Assembly: GCF_900187395.1 (NCBI RefSeq)
Contig: NZ_FYEZ01000001.1
Coordinates: forward strand, 744,001 to 808,000
DNA: 64,000 nucleotides
Source of the DNA: Kytococcus aerolatus
Lineage (GTDB): Bacteria > Actinomycetota > Actinomycetes > Actinomycetales > Dermatophilaceae
Direction: 5' to 3'
Shown: positions 32,705 through 43,418 of the stretch, in pieces
Layout: the number at the start of each line of letters is the position of its first letter
Position numbering within the stretch: position 1 is the first letter of the stretch
The notes under the pieces: generated by a model
What the model was told of the DNA's origin: nothing
Seen by the model: the letters and a program-made list of their open reading frames with translations, nothing else
Database searches by the model: none
Made by a program: the position numbers and the translations under genes

Positions 32705-33877
32705 ATGTCAGAGGACCCCACCACCCTCCTGCCCATGCTGCTCGTCTGCGCCCTGGCTCTGCTGGCCCTCGGGACGCTGCTCGGCTGGTGGGCCCGGGGC
32801 ACGCGAGGATCCACCCAGCTGGCTGTCCTGCGGGAGCGTTCGCGGTCCCTGCAGGAGCGGGCCGAGCGGGCGGAGACGAGCCTGCAGGAGCGCGAGGCCG
32901 AGGCCGCCTCCAGCGCCCGCGTCCTGGAGGCCGTCACGCCGGTGCAGCGCAGCCTGGAACGGATGGAGCGGCAGGTCACCGCCCTGGAACGCGACCGGGT
33001 GGAGCAGTTCGGCGAGGTCGGCGAGCGGCTGCGACACGTGGCCGCCTCCACCGAACGCCTCGACGCAGCGACCACCTCCCTGGCCGGGTCGCTGGCCTCC
33101 AGCGGGGTGCGCGGCACCTGGGGCGAGACCCAGCTGCGGCGGCTGGTCGAGCACGCGGGGATGCTCGCCCGGGTGGACTTCGACGAGCAGGTCCGCGCGG
33201 TGAGCGATCACGATCGCGAGGTGCGCCCCGACATGGTGGTGAACCTCCCTGACGACCGGGTCGTGGTGCTGGACGCCAAGGCCCCGATGACCGCCTTCCT
33301 CACCGCCCAGGAGGTCGACGAGGCCGACCGGCCCGGGCTGCTCACCCAGCACGCCAAGGCCCTGCGCCAGCACGTCGACACCCTGTCCGGGAAGGCCTAC
33401 TGGAGCGCGTTCCGCCGCACCCCCCAGTTCGTGGTCTGCTTCGTCCCCACCGACGCCACCCTGGCCGCCGCGCTGCAGGCCGACCCGGCGCTCTACGACG
33501 ACGCCCTGGCCAAGGAGGTGGTGCTCGCCTCGCCGTCCACCACCATGGCGCTGCTGCGGACGGTGGCGGTCACCTGGCAGCACGACACCGTCGAGCGCAA
33601 CGCCGAGGAGGTGCTGCTGCTCGGCCGCCAGCTCCACGAACGGCTGGCCACCACCGCCGGGCACCTGGACCAGATGGGCCGCCAGCTCACCCGCACCGTC
33701 GAGAGCTACAACCAGCTGGTGGGCGGCCTCGAGTCGCGGGTCCTGGTCAGCGCCCGGCGGTTCACCGACCTCGGGCTCCCGGGTGAGGAGCTGCCGCACG
33801 CGCCGGGGGTCACCGCCGCAGCGCGCCCGCTGACGGCGCCCGAATTGACCGCCCGAACTAACCGCCCGAACGAATGA
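32705..33877 (+). CDS. rmuC: DNA recombination protein RmuC
   Basis: The 390-aa protein has one N-terminal membrane helix (LLPMLLVCALALLALGTLLG), a long coiled coil (about residues 40-130) and the RmuC nuclease-like domain: GTWGETQLRRLVEHAGMLAR, DMVVNLPDDRVVVLDAKAPM with D-x-K, and QFVVCFVPTDATLAAALQAD. RmuC limits inversions and rearrangements at short repeats, but its reaction is not established. The start ATG 32705 avoids a weak upstream extension. The gene is complete and appears monocistronic. Confidence 0.92.
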   Translation: MSEDPTTLLPMLLVCALALLALGTLLGWWARGTRGSTQLAVLRERSRSLQERAERAETSLQEREAEAASSARVLEAVTPVQRSLERMERQVTALERDRVEQFGEVGERLRHVAASTERLDAATTSLAGSLASSGVRGTWGETQLRRLVEHAGMLARVDFDEQVRAVSDHDREVRPDMVVNLPDDRVVVLDAKAPMTAFLTAQEVDEADRPGLLTQHAKALRQHVDTLSGKAYWSAFRRTPQFVVCFVPTDATLAAALQADPALYDDALAKEVVLASPSTTMALLRTVAVTWQHDTVERNAEEVLLLGRQLHERLATTAGHLDQMGRQLTRTVESYNQLVGGLESRVLVSARRFTDLGLPGEELPHAPGVTAAARPLTAPELTARTNRPNE

Positions 33878-33986
33878 GACGACCGACGTCACGGCCACCC
33901 GGACCTCTCCACCGCACACCCCCCCGGCCGCGGGACTCCACCCCCCTCGACACTGGGTGATGCGTCACATGATTAGGCTGGGGGGC

Positions 33987-35054
33987 ATGAAGGCATTCGG
34001 GTTCCTGAGTTTTGGCCACTACGGTGGCGACCCCTCACGCGGCGGACTGAGTGCCCGGCAGATGTTGCACGACGCGCTCGACATCGCCGTCGGCGCGGAT
34101 GAGCTGGGCGTGAACAACGCCTCCTTCCGCGTACACCACTTCGTCCCCCAGTCCGCCGCTCCCTTCCCCCTGCTGGCCGCGGCCGCAGCGCGCACGCAGC
34201 GGATCGAGGTGGGCACCGGCGTGATCGACATGCGCTACGAGAACCCGCTCTACCTCGCCGAGGAAGCAGCCGCGCTGGACCTCTTGGCCGACGGCCGCGT
34301 GGCCCTGGGCGTCTCCCGAGGCAGCCCCGAGCCGGCGGACCGCGGATGGGAAGCCTTCGGGTACACCGGGTCCACCGACCCGCGCGGGGCAGACATCGCT
34401 CGCGCCAAGTTCGAGCTGTTCCTCAAGGCCATCTCCGGCGAGCCCATGGCCCGTGCAGCCGAGCAGCCCTACGGCGCCCCGGTGCGCCCGGGCCAGGGCC
34501 TGCGGGTCGAGCCGCACTCCGAGGACCTGGTGCGCCGCATCTGGTGGGGTGCCGGTTCCCGCGAGACCGCGGAGAGCACCGGCCGCCAGGGGCTGAACCT
34601 CATGAGCTCCACCCTGCTCACCGAGGCCACGGGCGCGTCCTTCGGTGACCTGCAGGCCGAGCAGATCGAGCGCTACCGCGCTGCGTTCCGCGAGGCCGGG
34701 CACACGCACACCCCGCGGGTCTCGGTTTCCCGGAGCGTCTTCCCCATCGTCACGCAGCAGGACAAGATGCTGTTCGGGGTGCGCGGCGGCCAGGACGGGG
34801 ACCAGATCGGCATCATCGACGGCCACCGGTCGACCTTCGGGCGGACCTACGCTGGGGAGCCGGACGAGCTCATCGAGCAGCTCCAGGCCGATGCGGCGGT
34901 GCAGGCAGCGGACACGCTCATGCTGACCATCCCCTCACAGGCCGGGGTGGACCTCAACCTGCACATCCTGGAGAGCTTCGCCCAGTACGTGGCCCCGGCC
35001 CTGGGCTGGAAGCCCAACACCGAGGGTCCCGTGCAGGGCGACCCGGTGTCCTGA
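33987..35054 (+). CDS. LLM class flavin-dependent oxidoreductase (luciferase-like monooxygenase)
   Basis: The 355-aa TIM-barrel protein begins MKAFGFLSFGHYGG. It has FRVHHFVPQSAAPFPLLAAA (the luciferase-like HH near the flavin site), RIEVGTGVIDMRYENPLYLA, and GRVALGVSRGSPEPADRGWE. These enzymes use FMNH2 or F420 with oxygen to oxidise diverse substrates. The substrate cannot be deduced. The ATG at 33987 follows ggggggc. The promoter probably lies in 33878-33986. A strong palindromic terminator follows at 35102. Confidence 0.85.
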   Translation: MKAFGFLSFGHYGGDPSRGGLSARQMLHDALDIAVGADELGVNNASFRVHHFVPQSAAPFPLLAAAAARTQRIEVGTGVIDMRYENPLYLAEEAAALDLLADGRVALGVSRGSPEPADRGWEAFGYTGSTDPRGADIARAKFELFLKAISGEPMARAAEQPYGAPVRPGQGLRVEPHSEDLVRRIWWGAGSRETAESTGRQGLNLMSSTLLTEATGASFGDLQAEQIERYRAAFREAGHTHTPRVSVSRSVFPIVTQQDKMLFGVRGGQDGDQIGIIDGHRSTFGRTYAGEPDELIEQLQADAAVQAADTLMLTIPSQAGVDLNLHILESFAQYVAPALGWKPNTEGPVQGDPVS

Positions 35055-35101
35055 GGCCGCCCCCGGTGGCGCGTGGCAACTACCGTGGACCACCACGCCA
35101 G

Positions 35102-35137
35102 AGGGCCGGCAGCGGACATGTCCGCTGCCGGCCCTCG
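35102..35137. terminator. Bidirectional terminator between convergent genes
   Basis: A 17-bp perfect stem (GAGGGCCGGCAGCGGAC) with a two-base spacer forms a near-complete palindrome between the LLM oxidoreductase stop (35054) and the ispH stop (35152). Confidence 0.75.
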
Positions 35138-35151
35138 TGGTGCTCAAAGGC

Positions 35152-36171
35152 TCAGGGAAGAGCCCCCGCATCGTGACGGATCTCGGTGGAGGTGTCGTCC
35201 AGACCCGAGGCGCGCAGGTCGCGGCGCAGCTCACCGGGCAACTGGAAGAGCATCTTCTCCTCGGCCGCGGTGAACACGTCCACGTCGAGGTAGCCGCGGG
35301 CGGCGAGGTCGTCCAGCACATCCCGCACGAGGATCTCCGGCACCGAGGCACCGGAGGAGACACCCACGGTCTCCACGCCCTCGAACCACTCGTCCTGCAC
35401 CTCGGCGGCGTAGTCGACCAGGTAGCCGTCACGGGCACCGTGCTCCAGGGCGACCTCCACCAGCCGGCGGGAGTTCGACGAGTTGCGGGAGCCGACCACG
35501 ATCATGAGGTCCAGGTCCGGCGCCATCTGCTTCACCGCGGACTGGCGGTTCTGCGTGGCGTAGCAGATGTCGTCGCTCGGCGGGTCCTGCAGGGCCGGGA
35601 AGCGCTCCCGCAGCAGGCGCACCGTCTCCATCGTCTCGTCGACGCTCAAGGTGGTCTGGGAGAGCCAGACGACCTTCTCCGGGTCCCGCACCTCGATGGA
35701 CGCCACGGACTCCGGGCCGTCGACGAGGATCACGTGCTCAGGAGCCTCCCCGGCGGTGCCGACGACCTCCTCGTGGCCCTCGTGGCCGATGAGCAGGATG
35801 TCGTAGTCGTCGTCCGCGAAGCGCACGGCCTCCCGGTGCACCTTGGTGACCAGCGGGCAGGTCGCGTCGATGGACTTCAACGAACGGGCCTGCGCCTCCT
35901 CGTGCACGATCGGCGCCACGCCGTGGGCGGAGAAGATGACGGTGGCGCCCTCGGGCACCTCGTCGGTCTCCTCCACGAAGATGGCGCCCCGCTTGGTGAG
36001 GGTGTCCACCACGTGCTTGTTGTGCACGATCTCCTTGCGGACGTAGATGGGCGCGCCGTAGAGCTCGAGGGCCTTCTCGACCGTCACGACGGCCCGGTCG
36101 ACGCCGGCGCAGTAGCCGCGAGGGGCGGCCAGGAGGACGCGCTTGGTCTCAGGGGTCGTCTGGGTATCCAC
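35152..36171 (-). CDS. ispH: 4-hydroxy-3-methylbut-2-enyl diphosphate reductase (LytB)
   Basis: The 339-aa iron-sulfur enzyme makes IPP and DMAPP in the last step of the MEP isoprenoid pathway. The three cluster cysteines are seen in [27 protein letters not shown] and [11 protein letters not shown]. Other conserved parts are [36 protein letters not shown] and the [18 protein letters not shown] loops. The start at 36171 and the length are standard. The neighbouring xseA/xseB genes on the other strand are the usual actinobacterial partners. Confidence 0.97.
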   Translation of the reverse strand: MDTQTTPETKRVLLAAPRGYCAGVDRAVVTVEKALELYGAPIYVRKEIVHNKHVVDTLTKRGAIFVEETDEVPEGATVIFSAHGVAPIVHEEAQARSLKSIDATCPLVTKVHREAVRFADDDYDILLIGHEGHEEVVGTAGEAPEHVILVDGPESVASIEVRDPEKVVWLSQTTLSVDETMETVRLLRERFPALQDPPSDDICYATQNRQSAVKQMAPDLDLMIVVGSRNSSNSRRLVEVALEHGARDGYLVDYAAEVQDEWFEGVETVGVSSGASVPEILVRDVLDDLAARGYLDVDVFTAAEEKMLFQLPGELRRDLRASGLDDTSTEIRHDAGALP

Positions 36172-36416
36172 CCCTCCAGTCTAGGCCTCGCCCCTCCGCT
36201 GGCCAGCCCCCGGGAGGGAGCCCCCCACCTGCGACCAGGGGAGAGAGGGCGATGTCGGGATCCCCCCCTGCAGGGTGACTTCGAGCCGGCGGCCCACACC
36301 TAGCGTCGATCTCGCGGGTTGGGGGGAATCGACCCGCGAACGGGCCGACAGGGGGTCGGCTCGCACCCCGCGGATCGGCAGGGGGTCGATCCGCAGGACA
36401 CGGGAGGGAAAGAACC

Positions 36417-36762
36417 ATGAAGACCCAGCGCTCCATCCTGACCGGCACCCTGGCGGCCGCTTGCTCGCTCGCCCTCACCGCCGGCGTCCCCGCGGCCGCT
36501 GCCAGCGGCTTCCTGAAGCCGGTCGAGGAGGCGCCGTCGGTGCGCGCCTCGGGCGGCTGCCCGGGCGTCTGGATCGACGGCGGCAGCGTGGGCGGCAACC
36601 GGCTGCCCGACCCGACCTACCGGGACGAGGGCATCTACACGACCTATGCGGGCCCCGCCTCCAACAAGAACATGGCGAGCCAAGTGTGTCGATGTGCACG
36701 CACTCATCATCGACAACTGGAAGACCTACAGGACCGACATCGGCCCCTTCCACTGCGGCTGA
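36417..36762 (+). pseudogene. Small secreted protein, apparent frameshift
   Basis: The reading starts MKTQRSILTGTLAAACSLAL with a clear signal peptide (cleavage near AAAAS), then GFLKPVEEAPSVRASGGCPG and LPDPTYRDEGIYTTYAGPAS. Near 36675-36690 the frame must shift by one base to continue with KCVDVHALIIDNWKTYRTDI and GPFHCG-stop at 36760-36762, which has a sensible second Cys pair. Without the shift the ORF runs on into xseA. It is either a recent null mutation or a sequencing error in a run of mixed g/c. The mature protein would be about 80 residues with disulfides. Family unknown. Confidence 0.55.
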
Positions 36763-36854
36763 CCCCCAGTCACCACCCGGCGCCCCGGGCCCGTCCACAG
36801 CGGATGCGGCGCGGGGCGTCGCCGTGTCCGAGGCGGGCGCCTAGAGTCTCCGGC

Positions 36855-38129
36855 ATGTCCGAGCCCACCCCGCACCAGCTGCCGGAGAAGGCGGCGCAGA
36901 CCACGCCGGAGAACCCCTGGCCGCTGCGCACCCTCTCGCGGAAGATCGACGAGTACGTCGAGCGCATGTCCCCGCTGTGGGTGGAGGGGCAGCTCATCGA
37001 GATCACCCGCCGTCCGGGCGCCCGCTGGGTGTGGATGACCCTGCGCGACGCCGACGCGGACGTCTCGATGCGGGTCATGGCCCCCTCCGGCGTGGTCGAC
37101 AAGGTGCAGCCCGAGCTGCAGCAGGGCGCCCGCGTCGTGATGCAGGCCAAGCCCCGCTTCTACGTGAAGAACGGCTCCCTCTCCCTGTTCTGCCGGCACA
37201 TCCGGCTCGTGGGGGTGGGTGAGCTCCTGGCCCGGGTGGAGCGGCTGCGCCAGCAGCTGCAGGCCGAGGGCGTCTTCGACCCCGGCCGCAAGCGGGCCCT
37301 GCCCTTCCTCCCCCGCCGCATCGGCCTGGTGTGCGGGCGGGCCTCCGCCGCGGAGAAGGACGTGGTGGAGAACGCCCGGCGCCGGTGGCCCGGGGCGCAG
37401 TTCGTCATCCACAACACCCCCGTCCAGGGGCCGCAGGCGGTCACCGGCGTCATCGCCGCCCTGGAGGAGCTGCAGCGCACCCCGGAGGTGGACGTGATCG
37501 TCGTCGCCCGCGGCGGAGGCAGCTTCGAGGACCTCCTGCCCTTCAGCAACGAGGCGATGATCCGCGCGGTCTCGGCCTGCCCCGTCCCGGTGGTCAGCGC
37601 CATCGGCCACGACGTGGACCGCCCCCTGCTCGACCTGGTCGCCGACGTCCGCGCCTCGACGCCCACCGACGCCTCGAAGCTGGTGGTGCCGGACGAGGCC
37701 GAGGAGCGCCGCGGCATCGCCCTCGGCCGGGAGCGGCTGCGCGGCGCGCTGGGCCACCGCCTGCGCACCGAGCGGCAGGGCCTCGAGGCCACGCGGGCCA
37801 GGCCGGTCCTCGCGGACCCCACCGTCATGGTCACCCGCCCCCGCCAGCAGCTCGACGAGGTGCGCGCCCGGGCCCGGGCATCCCTCCAGCGACGCCTGCA
37901 TGCCCAGACCGAGAACGTCACCGCCACGCGCGGGCACCTGCGGGCCCTCAGCCCGTTGGGCACGCTGGAGCGCGGCTACTCCGTGGTGCGGACCGCCGAC
38001 GGGCACGTCGTGACCAACCGGTCCGAGGTGGAACCCGACCAGATCCTGCGCGTGACCGTCGCCGACGGTGACTTCGCCAGCCGTGTGCTCGGCGCCCCCG
38101 AGCCGGACTCCCAGAAGGAGACAGCATGA
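36855..38129 (+). CDS. xseA: Exodeoxyribonuclease VII large subunit
   Basis: The 424-aa catalytic subunit has an N-terminal OB fold ([20 protein letters not shown]), followed by the nuclease domain [40 protein letters not shown] and [20 protein letters not shown], and a C-terminal coiled coil. With XseB it degrades single-stranded DNA processively in both directions. The start ATG 36855 ([12 protein letters not shown]) is chosen. The in-frame extension from the secreted-protein gene is read-through. It overlaps xseB by 4 bases (ATGA). Confidence 0.95.
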   Translation: MSEPTPHQLPEKAAQTTPENPWPLRTLSRKIDEYVERMSPLWVEGQLIEITRRPGARWVWMTLRDADADVSMRVMAPSGVVDKVQPELQQGARVVMQAKPRFYVKNGSLSLFCRHIRLVGVGELLARVERLRQQLQAEGVFDPGRKRALPFLPRRIGLVCGRASAAEKDVVENARRRWPGAQFVIHNTPVQGPQAVTGVIAALEELQRTPEVDVIVVARGGGSFEDLLPFSNEAMIRAVSACPVPVVSAIGHDVDRPLLDLVADVRASTPTDASKLVVPDEAEERRGIALGRERLRGALGHRLRTERQGLEATRARPVLADPTVMVTRPRQQLDEVRARARASLQRRLHAQTENVTATRGHLRALSPLGTLERGYSVVRTADGHVVTNRSEVEPDQILRVTVADGDFASRVLGAPEPDSQKETA

Positions 38130-38431
38130 CCGAGCAGACCCCGCAGCAGACACCCGTCGAGGAGCTGAGCTACGAGCAGGCCCGCGCCGAGCTGCTCGAG
38201 ATCGTGGCCACCCTGGAACGGGGCGAGCTGCCCCTGGAGGAGTCCATGACGCTCTGGGAGCGCGGCGAGGCGCTGGCCGACCACTGCGCCTCCTGGCTGG
38301 ACGCCGCCCAGCAGCGGATCACCGACCGGGTCGAGGCACGAGCACCGGGTGAGCAGACCACCGCGGGCGCAGCGGCCGACGCCGGTGGCTCCGAGGAGGC
38401 CAGCACCCCGGACGACAGCGACGAGGACTGA
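38126..38431 (+). CDS. xseB: Exodeoxyribonuclease VII small subunit
   Basis: The 101-aa subunit has the typical core [20 protein letters not shown], then [20 protein letters not shown], forming a helical hairpin that assembles on XseA. A low-complexity Ala/Gly/Glu/Asp tail follows. The start overlaps the xseA stop, so the stoichiometry is set by translational coupling. Confidence 0.93.
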   Translation: MTEQTPQQTPVEELSYEQARAELLEIVATLERGELPLEESMTLWERGEALADHCASWLDAAQQRITDRVEARAPGEQTTAGAAADAGGSEEASTPDDSDED

Positions 38432-38444
38432 CCCCGCCCCCGGG

Positions 38445-39104
38445 TCAGTCGGAGCCGAGCTCGAGCGCCTCGACGAGCTCCCGCAGCTCGGCCTCGGAGG
38501 CGTCCCCGCTGACCACCACGGCCGAGCGGTCCGGCGCCTCGGCGAGCACCGCGGAACGGCGGTCCGGGTCGGGGCGCAGACGGGTCTCCCAGGTGCGGCC
38601 GCCGATCTCGACCTCCCCGGTCGCCTCGGAGGTGCCCGCCACGGAGTCGACCCACGGCCCGATGCCGGCCTTCCCGTCGCTCTTCTGCCCGTCGGAGTCC
38701 GCCGAGAGGATCCGCTGGTCGATGCTCAGGTGCTTGCCCTCCGGGGTCCGGTAGGTCACGTGCCAGACGCGATCCGCGCCATCCGGCGAGAGCGAGGTGT
38801 GCGAGGCACCCCAGCCCTCCCCGAGACCCACGGCCTGCGCGACGTCGCGCCCCGTCTCGCGCTCGGCCACCTCGGCCTGCACGTCGGCGTCGACGGTGCG
38901 ATCCGGCACCGAGTCCGGCATCGCCGCCATCACGTACCAGACGAGCACGATCGCCGTCACGATGAGCGTCGACCAGAGCATGCTCTTCCAGTTGCCACCC
39001 CGGCGCGGCCGCGGAGCCGGAGCCGCCTCGCCGGACGGCTGCGCGCCGGCCTCGACGTTCTCGGCGGCGGGGTCGGTGGCGGGCGGTGGGGTCGGCTCGG
39101 TCAT
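38445..39104 (-). CDS. DUF4245 membrane-anchored protein
   Basis: The 219-aa protein has a Pro/Ala-rich cytosolic N-terminus, one membrane helix ([20 protein letters not shown]), then an extracytoplasmic domain with [40 protein letters not shown], and a final [20 protein letters not shown]. This matches actinobacterial DUF4245, encoded next to glpX and xseAB in many genomes. The function is unknown. The start MTEPTPPP at 39104 is preferred, and MRAMTEP at 39113 is possible. It is divergent from glpX. Confidence 0.87.
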   Translation of the reverse strand: MTEPTPPPATDPAAENVEAGAQPSGEAAPAPRPRRGGNWKSMLWSTLIVTAIVLVWYVMAAMPDSVPDRTVDADVQAEVAERETGRDVAQAVGLGEGWGASHTSLSPDGADRVWHVTYRTPEGKHLSIDQRILSADSDGQKSDGKAGIGPWVDSVAGTSEATGEVEIGGRTWETRLRPDPDRRSAVLAEAPDRSAVVVSGDASEAELRELVEALELGSD

Positions 39105-39201
39105 GGCGCGCATTCTCGCACCGCGGTCTCGGGCCCACGCGCTAGGCTCACCTGTGCCCGCGTCAACGCCGACGCCGGCCCGACGACCCGCAGGAGAGCC
39201 C

Positions 39202-40188
39202 ATGAGCACCCCGTCCCCGTCCCCGTTGCGCACCGACCGGAACCTGGCCATGGAGCTGGTCCGCGTGACCGAGGCCGCCTCGATCGCCGGCGCCCGCTGG
39301 GTGGGACGTGGTGACAAGAACACCGCCGACGGCGCCGCCGTGACCGCCATGCGGGAGATGATCTCGACGGTCTCCATGAACGGCGTGGTCGTCATCGGCG
39401 AGGGCGAGAAGGACAACGCCCCGATGCTCTTCAACGGCGAGCGCGTGGGCGACGGCTCGGGCTCCGAGGTCGACGTGGCCGTGGACCCCATCGACGGGAC
39501 CACCCTGACCGCCAAGGGCATGCCGAACGCCGTCTCGGTGATGGCCGTGGCCGACCGGGGCGCCATGTACGACCCGAGCGCCGTCTTCTACATGGAGAAG
39601 ATCGCCGTCGGCCCGGACGCCGTCGACGCCATCGACATCACCGCCCCCACCGGGGAGAACGTGCGCAACGTGGCCAAGGCCCTCAGCAAGGACGTGGACG
39701 ACCTGACCGTCGTCGTGCTCGACCGCCCCCGCCACGACCAGCTCGTGCAGGAGATCCGCGAGGCCGGCGCCCGCATCCGCTTCATCTCCGACGGTGACGT
39801 GGCCGGCGCCATCATGGCCGCCCGCCCCACCTCCGGCATCGACATGCTCATGGGCATCGGCGGCACCCCCGAGGGCATCATCGCCGCGTGCGCCATGCAG
39901 TGCATGGGCGGCGCGATCCAGGGCCGCCTCTGGCCGCAGGACGACGCCGAGCGCGAGAAGGCCGTGGCGGCCGGTCACGACCTGGACCGCGTCCTCACCA
40001 CGGGTGAGCTGGTCACCGGCGACTGCTACTTCGTCGCCACCGGCATCACCGACGGCGAGCTCCTCGACGGGGTGCGCTTCAGCGCCGGCGGCGCCCGCAC
40101 CCACTCGCTCGTGATGCGCTCGGCCTCCGGCACCATCCGCGAGGTCGTCGGCCAGCACCACCTCGCCAAGGTCAACGAGGTTGCCTGA
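39202..40188 (+). CDS. glpX: Class II fructose-1,6-bisphosphatase
   Basis: The 328-aa enzyme hydrolyses fructose 1,6-bisphosphate in gluconeogenesis. The metal and substrate motifs are [40 protein letters not shown] (D-P-x-D-G-T), and [20 protein letters not shown]. The start ATG 39202 has aggaga 5 bases upstream. The next gene begins at TTG 40181 inside the last codons, so the pair is coupled. Length and motifs are standard. Confidence 0.97.
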   Translation: MSTPSPSPLRTDRNLAMELVRVTEAASIAGARWVGRGDKNTADGAAVTAMREMISTVSMNGVVVIGEGEKDNAPMLFNGERVGDGSGSEVDVAVDPIDGTTLTAKGMPNAVSVMAVADRGAMYDPSAVFYMEKIAVGPDAVDAIDITAPTGENVRNVAKALSKDVDDLTVVVLDRPRHDQLVQEIREAGARIRFISDGDVAGAIMAARPTSGIDMLMGIGGTPEGIIAACAMQCMGGAIQGRLWPQDDAEREKAVAAGHDLDRVLTTGELVTGDCYFVATGITDGELLDGVRFSAGGARTHSLVMRSASGTIREVVGQHHLAKVNEVA

Positions 40189-41131
40189 GGAGCTCCCCGC
40201 GCTCGTCGTCGGCGAGGCGCTCGTCGACCTCGTCCGCCCCGCCGACGGTGGGGCGGACGTGGAGCACGTGGGTGGGTCCCCGGCCAACGTGGCCCGGGGA
40301 CTCGCCCGTCTGGGGCACGGGGTGGTCCTCGCGACGCACCTGGGGGCGGATGCGCGCGGTGACCGCATCGAGGCCGAGCTCGCCGCCGACGGCGTGCGCC
40401 TGACCGCAGGGAGCCGCGGTGCCGAACGAACCTCCACCGCCCTGGCCACCCTCGACACCTCCGGGGCCGCGCAGTACGAGTTCGCCCTGGACTGGCAGCA
40501 CGACGCCAGCAGCGTGGACGACACCGGGGTCGGCCACGTCCACACCGGCAGCATCGGCGCCACCCTGGAGCCCGGCGGGTCCCAGGTGCTGGGGCACCTG
40601 CACGGGCTCCGGGCGGGGCACACGATCTCCTACGACCCGAACGCCCGCCCCACGCTCATGGGCACTCCCGCGGCCGTCCGCGAGCGCCTCGAGGCCGTGA
40701 CCTCCCTGGCCGACATCGTGAAGTGCTCCGACCAGGACCTCGACTGGTTCTACCCCGAGCTGGGGTGGCAGGAGGGCGCAGCCCACCTGGCCACGCTCGG
40801 CCCCCGCCTGGTGGTGGTGACCGCCGGCGGGTCCGGGGCGCACGTCCTCCGGCCCGGTGGGGCGGGCCGGAGGCCGGCCACCTTCGCCGTGGCCGCTCCC
40901 CCGGTGGGGGTCATCGACACGGTGGGGGCCGGCGACTCCTTCATGGCCGGGCTCCTCAGCGGATTGCTCGACGCCGGCCTGCTGGGCGGTGCCGGGGCCC
41001 GAGCCGCGTGGGCCTCCCCGGCCGCCGAGGCAGCCGTCCGCACGGCCGTGGCCCGCGGCATCGCGACCGGGGCCTGGACGGTGCAGCGTGCCGGCGCCGG
41101 CGGCCCCACCCGCGCCGACCTGGACGCCTGA
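40181..41131 (+). CDS. PfkB-family carbohydrate kinase (fructokinase-like)
   Basis: The 316-aa ribokinase-fold enzyme has the PfkB motif 1 [20 protein letters not shown] and motif 2 [20 protein letters not shown] (catalytic Asp in GAGDSF). The sequence [13 protein letters not shown] and the adjacent GlpX fit fructokinases, which phosphorylate fructose at O6. The start codon is TTG, overlapping the glpX stop. Fructose feeds the pathway served by GlpX. The exact sugar is inferred. Confidence 0.88.
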   Translation: MPEELPALVVGEALVDLVRPADGGADVEHVGGSPANVARGLARLGHGVVLATHLGADARGDRIEAELAADGVRLTAGSRGAERTSTALATLDTSGAAQYEFALDWQHDASSVDDTGVGHVHTGSIGATLEPGGSQVLGHLHGLRAGHTISYDPNARPTLMGTPAAVRERLEAVTSLADIVKCSDQDLDWFYPELGWQEGAAHLATLGPRLVVVTAGGSGAHVLRPGGAGRRPATFAVAAPPVGVIDTVGAGDSFMAGLLSGLLDAGLLGGAGARAAWASPAAEAAVRTAVARGIATGAWTVQRAGAGGPTRADLDA

Positions 41132-41241
41132 GGCCGCCCCCGCCGCAGCGGTGGCCGCGCGACGGCACGGTGATCCCGCGAGCACGCCGGAGGGGCTGCC
41201 CACCCGGACCGCCCCTCACCCACGCCGTGCTCAGGTGCTGC

Positions 41242-42495
41242 TCAGTTGTTCAGCACCTCGTCCCGCTGCCGGGCCCGCTCGAGGGCGCGCTTGCGCACCT
41301 CCTCCTGCTCGGCGGCGATCCGCGCGGCCGCCTCCTCGTTGCGGGTGAAGTTCTCCCCGGTCTCGGGGTCGAAGACGTGCATGAGACGCGGGTCGAAGAC
41401 CAGCTCGGCCTCGTCGCCCTCCAGGATGCGGCTGTTGCCCGAGAGACTCACGACCAGCGTCGTCCGCGCGCCCTCGCCGTCGAGCTCCTTCTCGAGCTCG
41501 TCGAGCGTCGACATCACCGACTGGTCGGCCTCGAAGGGGATGTACGCGTACTGCTCGTTCCCCAGCCACTCGGTCTGCTCCACCACCCGGTTGAAGCGGG
41601 CCCCATCGTGCGGGGCATCGGGCGCCGCGGCGTCCTTGAAGTGCTCCGGGCGGATACCGCAGATGACGATCTCGCGGCCCGCCACCCGATCGGCCAGGGC
41701 AGGCGCCATGGGGATGGTCACGAAGGGCAGCTCGAGCTCCTGGCCGCGCACCCGCGCCGGGACGAAGTTCATCGGCGGCGAGCCGATGAAGCCGGCCACG
41801 AAGAGGTTCACCGGCTGGTCGTAGAGCTCCCGCGGGGAGGCCACCTGCTGCAGCACACCCTTCTTGAGGACGGCCACGCGGTCGCCCAGGGTCATGGCCT
41901 CGGTCTGGTCGTGGGTGACGTAGACGGTGGTGGTGCCCATGCGGCGCTGCATGCGGGCGATCTCGGTGCGCATCTGGCCGCGCAGCTTGGCGTCCAGGTT
42001 CGACAGCGGCTCGTCGAAGAGGAAGGCGTCGGCGTTGCGGACGATCGCCCGCCCCATCGCCACGCGCTGGCGCTGGCCACCGGAGAGGTTCCCCGGCTTG
42101 CGGTCCAGGTGTTCGGTGAGCTCCAGCATCTCGGCAGCGTCGTTGACCCGGCTCCGGATGTCGGACTCCGAGAGCTTCCCCTTGGCCAGACGCAGCGGGA
42201 AGGCGATGTTCTCGAACACGCTCAGGTGCGGGTAGAGGGCGTAGTTCTGGAAGACCATCGCCAGGTTGCGGTCCTTCGGCGCGAGGTCGTTGACCACCTC
42301 GTCCCCGATCCGCAGCTCGCCGGCGGTGATGTCCTCCAGGCCCACGATCATCCGCAGCAGGGTGGACTTTCCGGAGCCCGACGGGCCGACGAGGATCACG
42401 AACTCGCCGTCGGCGATGTCCAGGTTCACGTCCTTCACGGCCTTGTAGCCGTCCGGGTAGGTCTTCTCGATGTTGTTCAGCGTGATGCTGGCCAT
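41242..42495 (-). CDS. Sugar ABC transporter ATP-binding protein (MsmK/UgpC type)
   Basis: The 417-aa ATPase has Walker A GPSGSGKST (residues 37-45), a Q-loop, the signature LSGGQRQRVAMGRAI, Walker B FLFDEPLSNLDAKL and the His switch TVYVTHDQ. A C-terminal regulatory OB/MalK-like domain (GFIGSPPMNFVPARVRGQEL...) follows, then a charged coiled tail. It energises the permeases at 42540 and 43419. MsmK-type ATPases often serve several sugar importers. The operon order is binding protein, two permeases, ATPase. Confidence 0.93.
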   Translation of the reverse strand: MASITLNNIEKTYPDGYKAVKDVNLDIADGEFVILVGPSGSGKSTLLRMIVGLEDITAGELRIGDEVVNDLAPKDRNLAMVFQNYALYPHLSVFENIAFPLRLAKGKLSESDIRSRVNDAAEMLELTEHLDRKPGNLSGGQRQRVAMGRAIVRNADAFLFDEPLSNLDAKLRGQMRTEIARMQRRMGTTTVYVTHDQTEAMTLGDRVAVLKKGVLQQVASPRELYDQPVNLFVAGFIGSPPMNFVPARVRGQELELPFVTIPMAPALADRVAGREIVICGIRPEHFKDAAAPDAPHDGARFNRVVEQTEWLGNEQYAYIPFEADQSVMSTLDELEKELDGEGARTTLVVSLSGNSRILEGDEAELVFDPRLMHVFDPETGENFTRNEEAAARIAAEQEEVRKRALERARQRDEVLNN

Positions 42496-42539
42496 GCTTG
42501 CTCCTTGGTCTCAGGAAGTCGTCAGGGGCGTCACGGGCG

Positions 42540-43412
42540 TCAGCCCTTGACGGCTCCCGAGGTCAGGCCGGCGACGATCTGACGCTGGAAGAGCAGCACC
42601 AGGACGACGACCGGGATGGTGACGATGACGGACGCCGCGGCGATCGCGCCGGTCGGCTGCGTGAACTGGCTGGCACCGGTGAAGAAGGCCAGCGCCGCCG
42701 GGACCGTGCGGGCGTTCTCGCTGGTCAGCGAGACGGCGAACACGAAGTCGTTCCAGGCGGTGAAGAAGACGATGATCGCGGTGGTGAACACACCCGGCAG
42801 AGCCAGCGGGACGATGACCTTGCGGAAGGCCTGCCAGCTCGTCGCACCGTCCACCTGGGCGGCCTGCTCCATCTCCCACGGGATCTGCTGGAAGAAGGCG
42901 GTGAGCGTCCAGATGGCCAGCGGCAGCGTCAACGACAGGTACGGGATGACCAGACCGGGGATCGTGTCGAACAGCCCGATGGTGCGCCACACGTTGAAGA
43001 TCGGCGTCACCAGGGAGACCACCGGGAAGAAGCTCACGGTGAGCGCGGTGAACAGGATGAGCCCCTTGCCCGGGAAGGACAGCCGGCTGATCGCGTAGGC
43101 GCAGAGGGTGGCCAGCAGCACCGAGATCGCGGTGGCCAGCAGGCAGATCACCAGGGAGTTGACGAGCGCCGGGACGAAGAGCGGCTGCGCGTCCCCGGTG
43201 AGGATCAGCTTGTAGTTGTCCCAAGTGAAGCCCTCCCCGACCGGCCAGAAGTTTCCGAAGGTGTTGAGCTCGGGATCGGACTGCGCCGCGTCGCTCTTCA
43301 CCGAGAGCGAGAACATCCACGCCAGCGGGATCACCGTGTAGAGGATCACCAGCAGCGAGGCGAAGAACATGGGCCACTTGCCCTGGGTGCTCGTGGGCTG
43401 GTCAGCTGCCAT
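42540..43412 (-). CDS. Sugar ABC transporter permease (MalG type)
   Basis: The 290-aa inner-membrane protein has six hydrophobic helices and the EAA loop as QAAQVDGATSWQAFRKVIVP-like (MEQAAQVDGATSWQAFRKVI) with PLALPG. It is the second permease half of a carbohydrate importer. It lies 6 bases after the MalF-type permease (43419) in the direction of transcription, and 44 bases before the ATPase gene. Confidence 0.93.
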   Translation of the reverse strand: MAADQPTSTQGKWPMFFASLLVILYTVIPLAWMFSLSVKSDAAQSDPELNTFGNFWPVGEGFTWDNYKLILTGDAQPLFVPALVNSLVICLLATAISVLLATLCAYAISRLSFPGKGLILFTALTVSFFPVVSLVTPIFNVWRTIGLFDTIPGLVIPYLSLTLPLAIWTLTAFFQQIPWEMEQAAQVDGATSWQAFRKVIVPLALPGVFTTAIIVFFTAWNDFVFAVSLTSENARTVPAALAFFTGASQFTQPTGAIAAASVIVTIPVVVLVLLFQRQIVAGLTSGAVKG

Positions 43413-43418
43413 GGCCGA

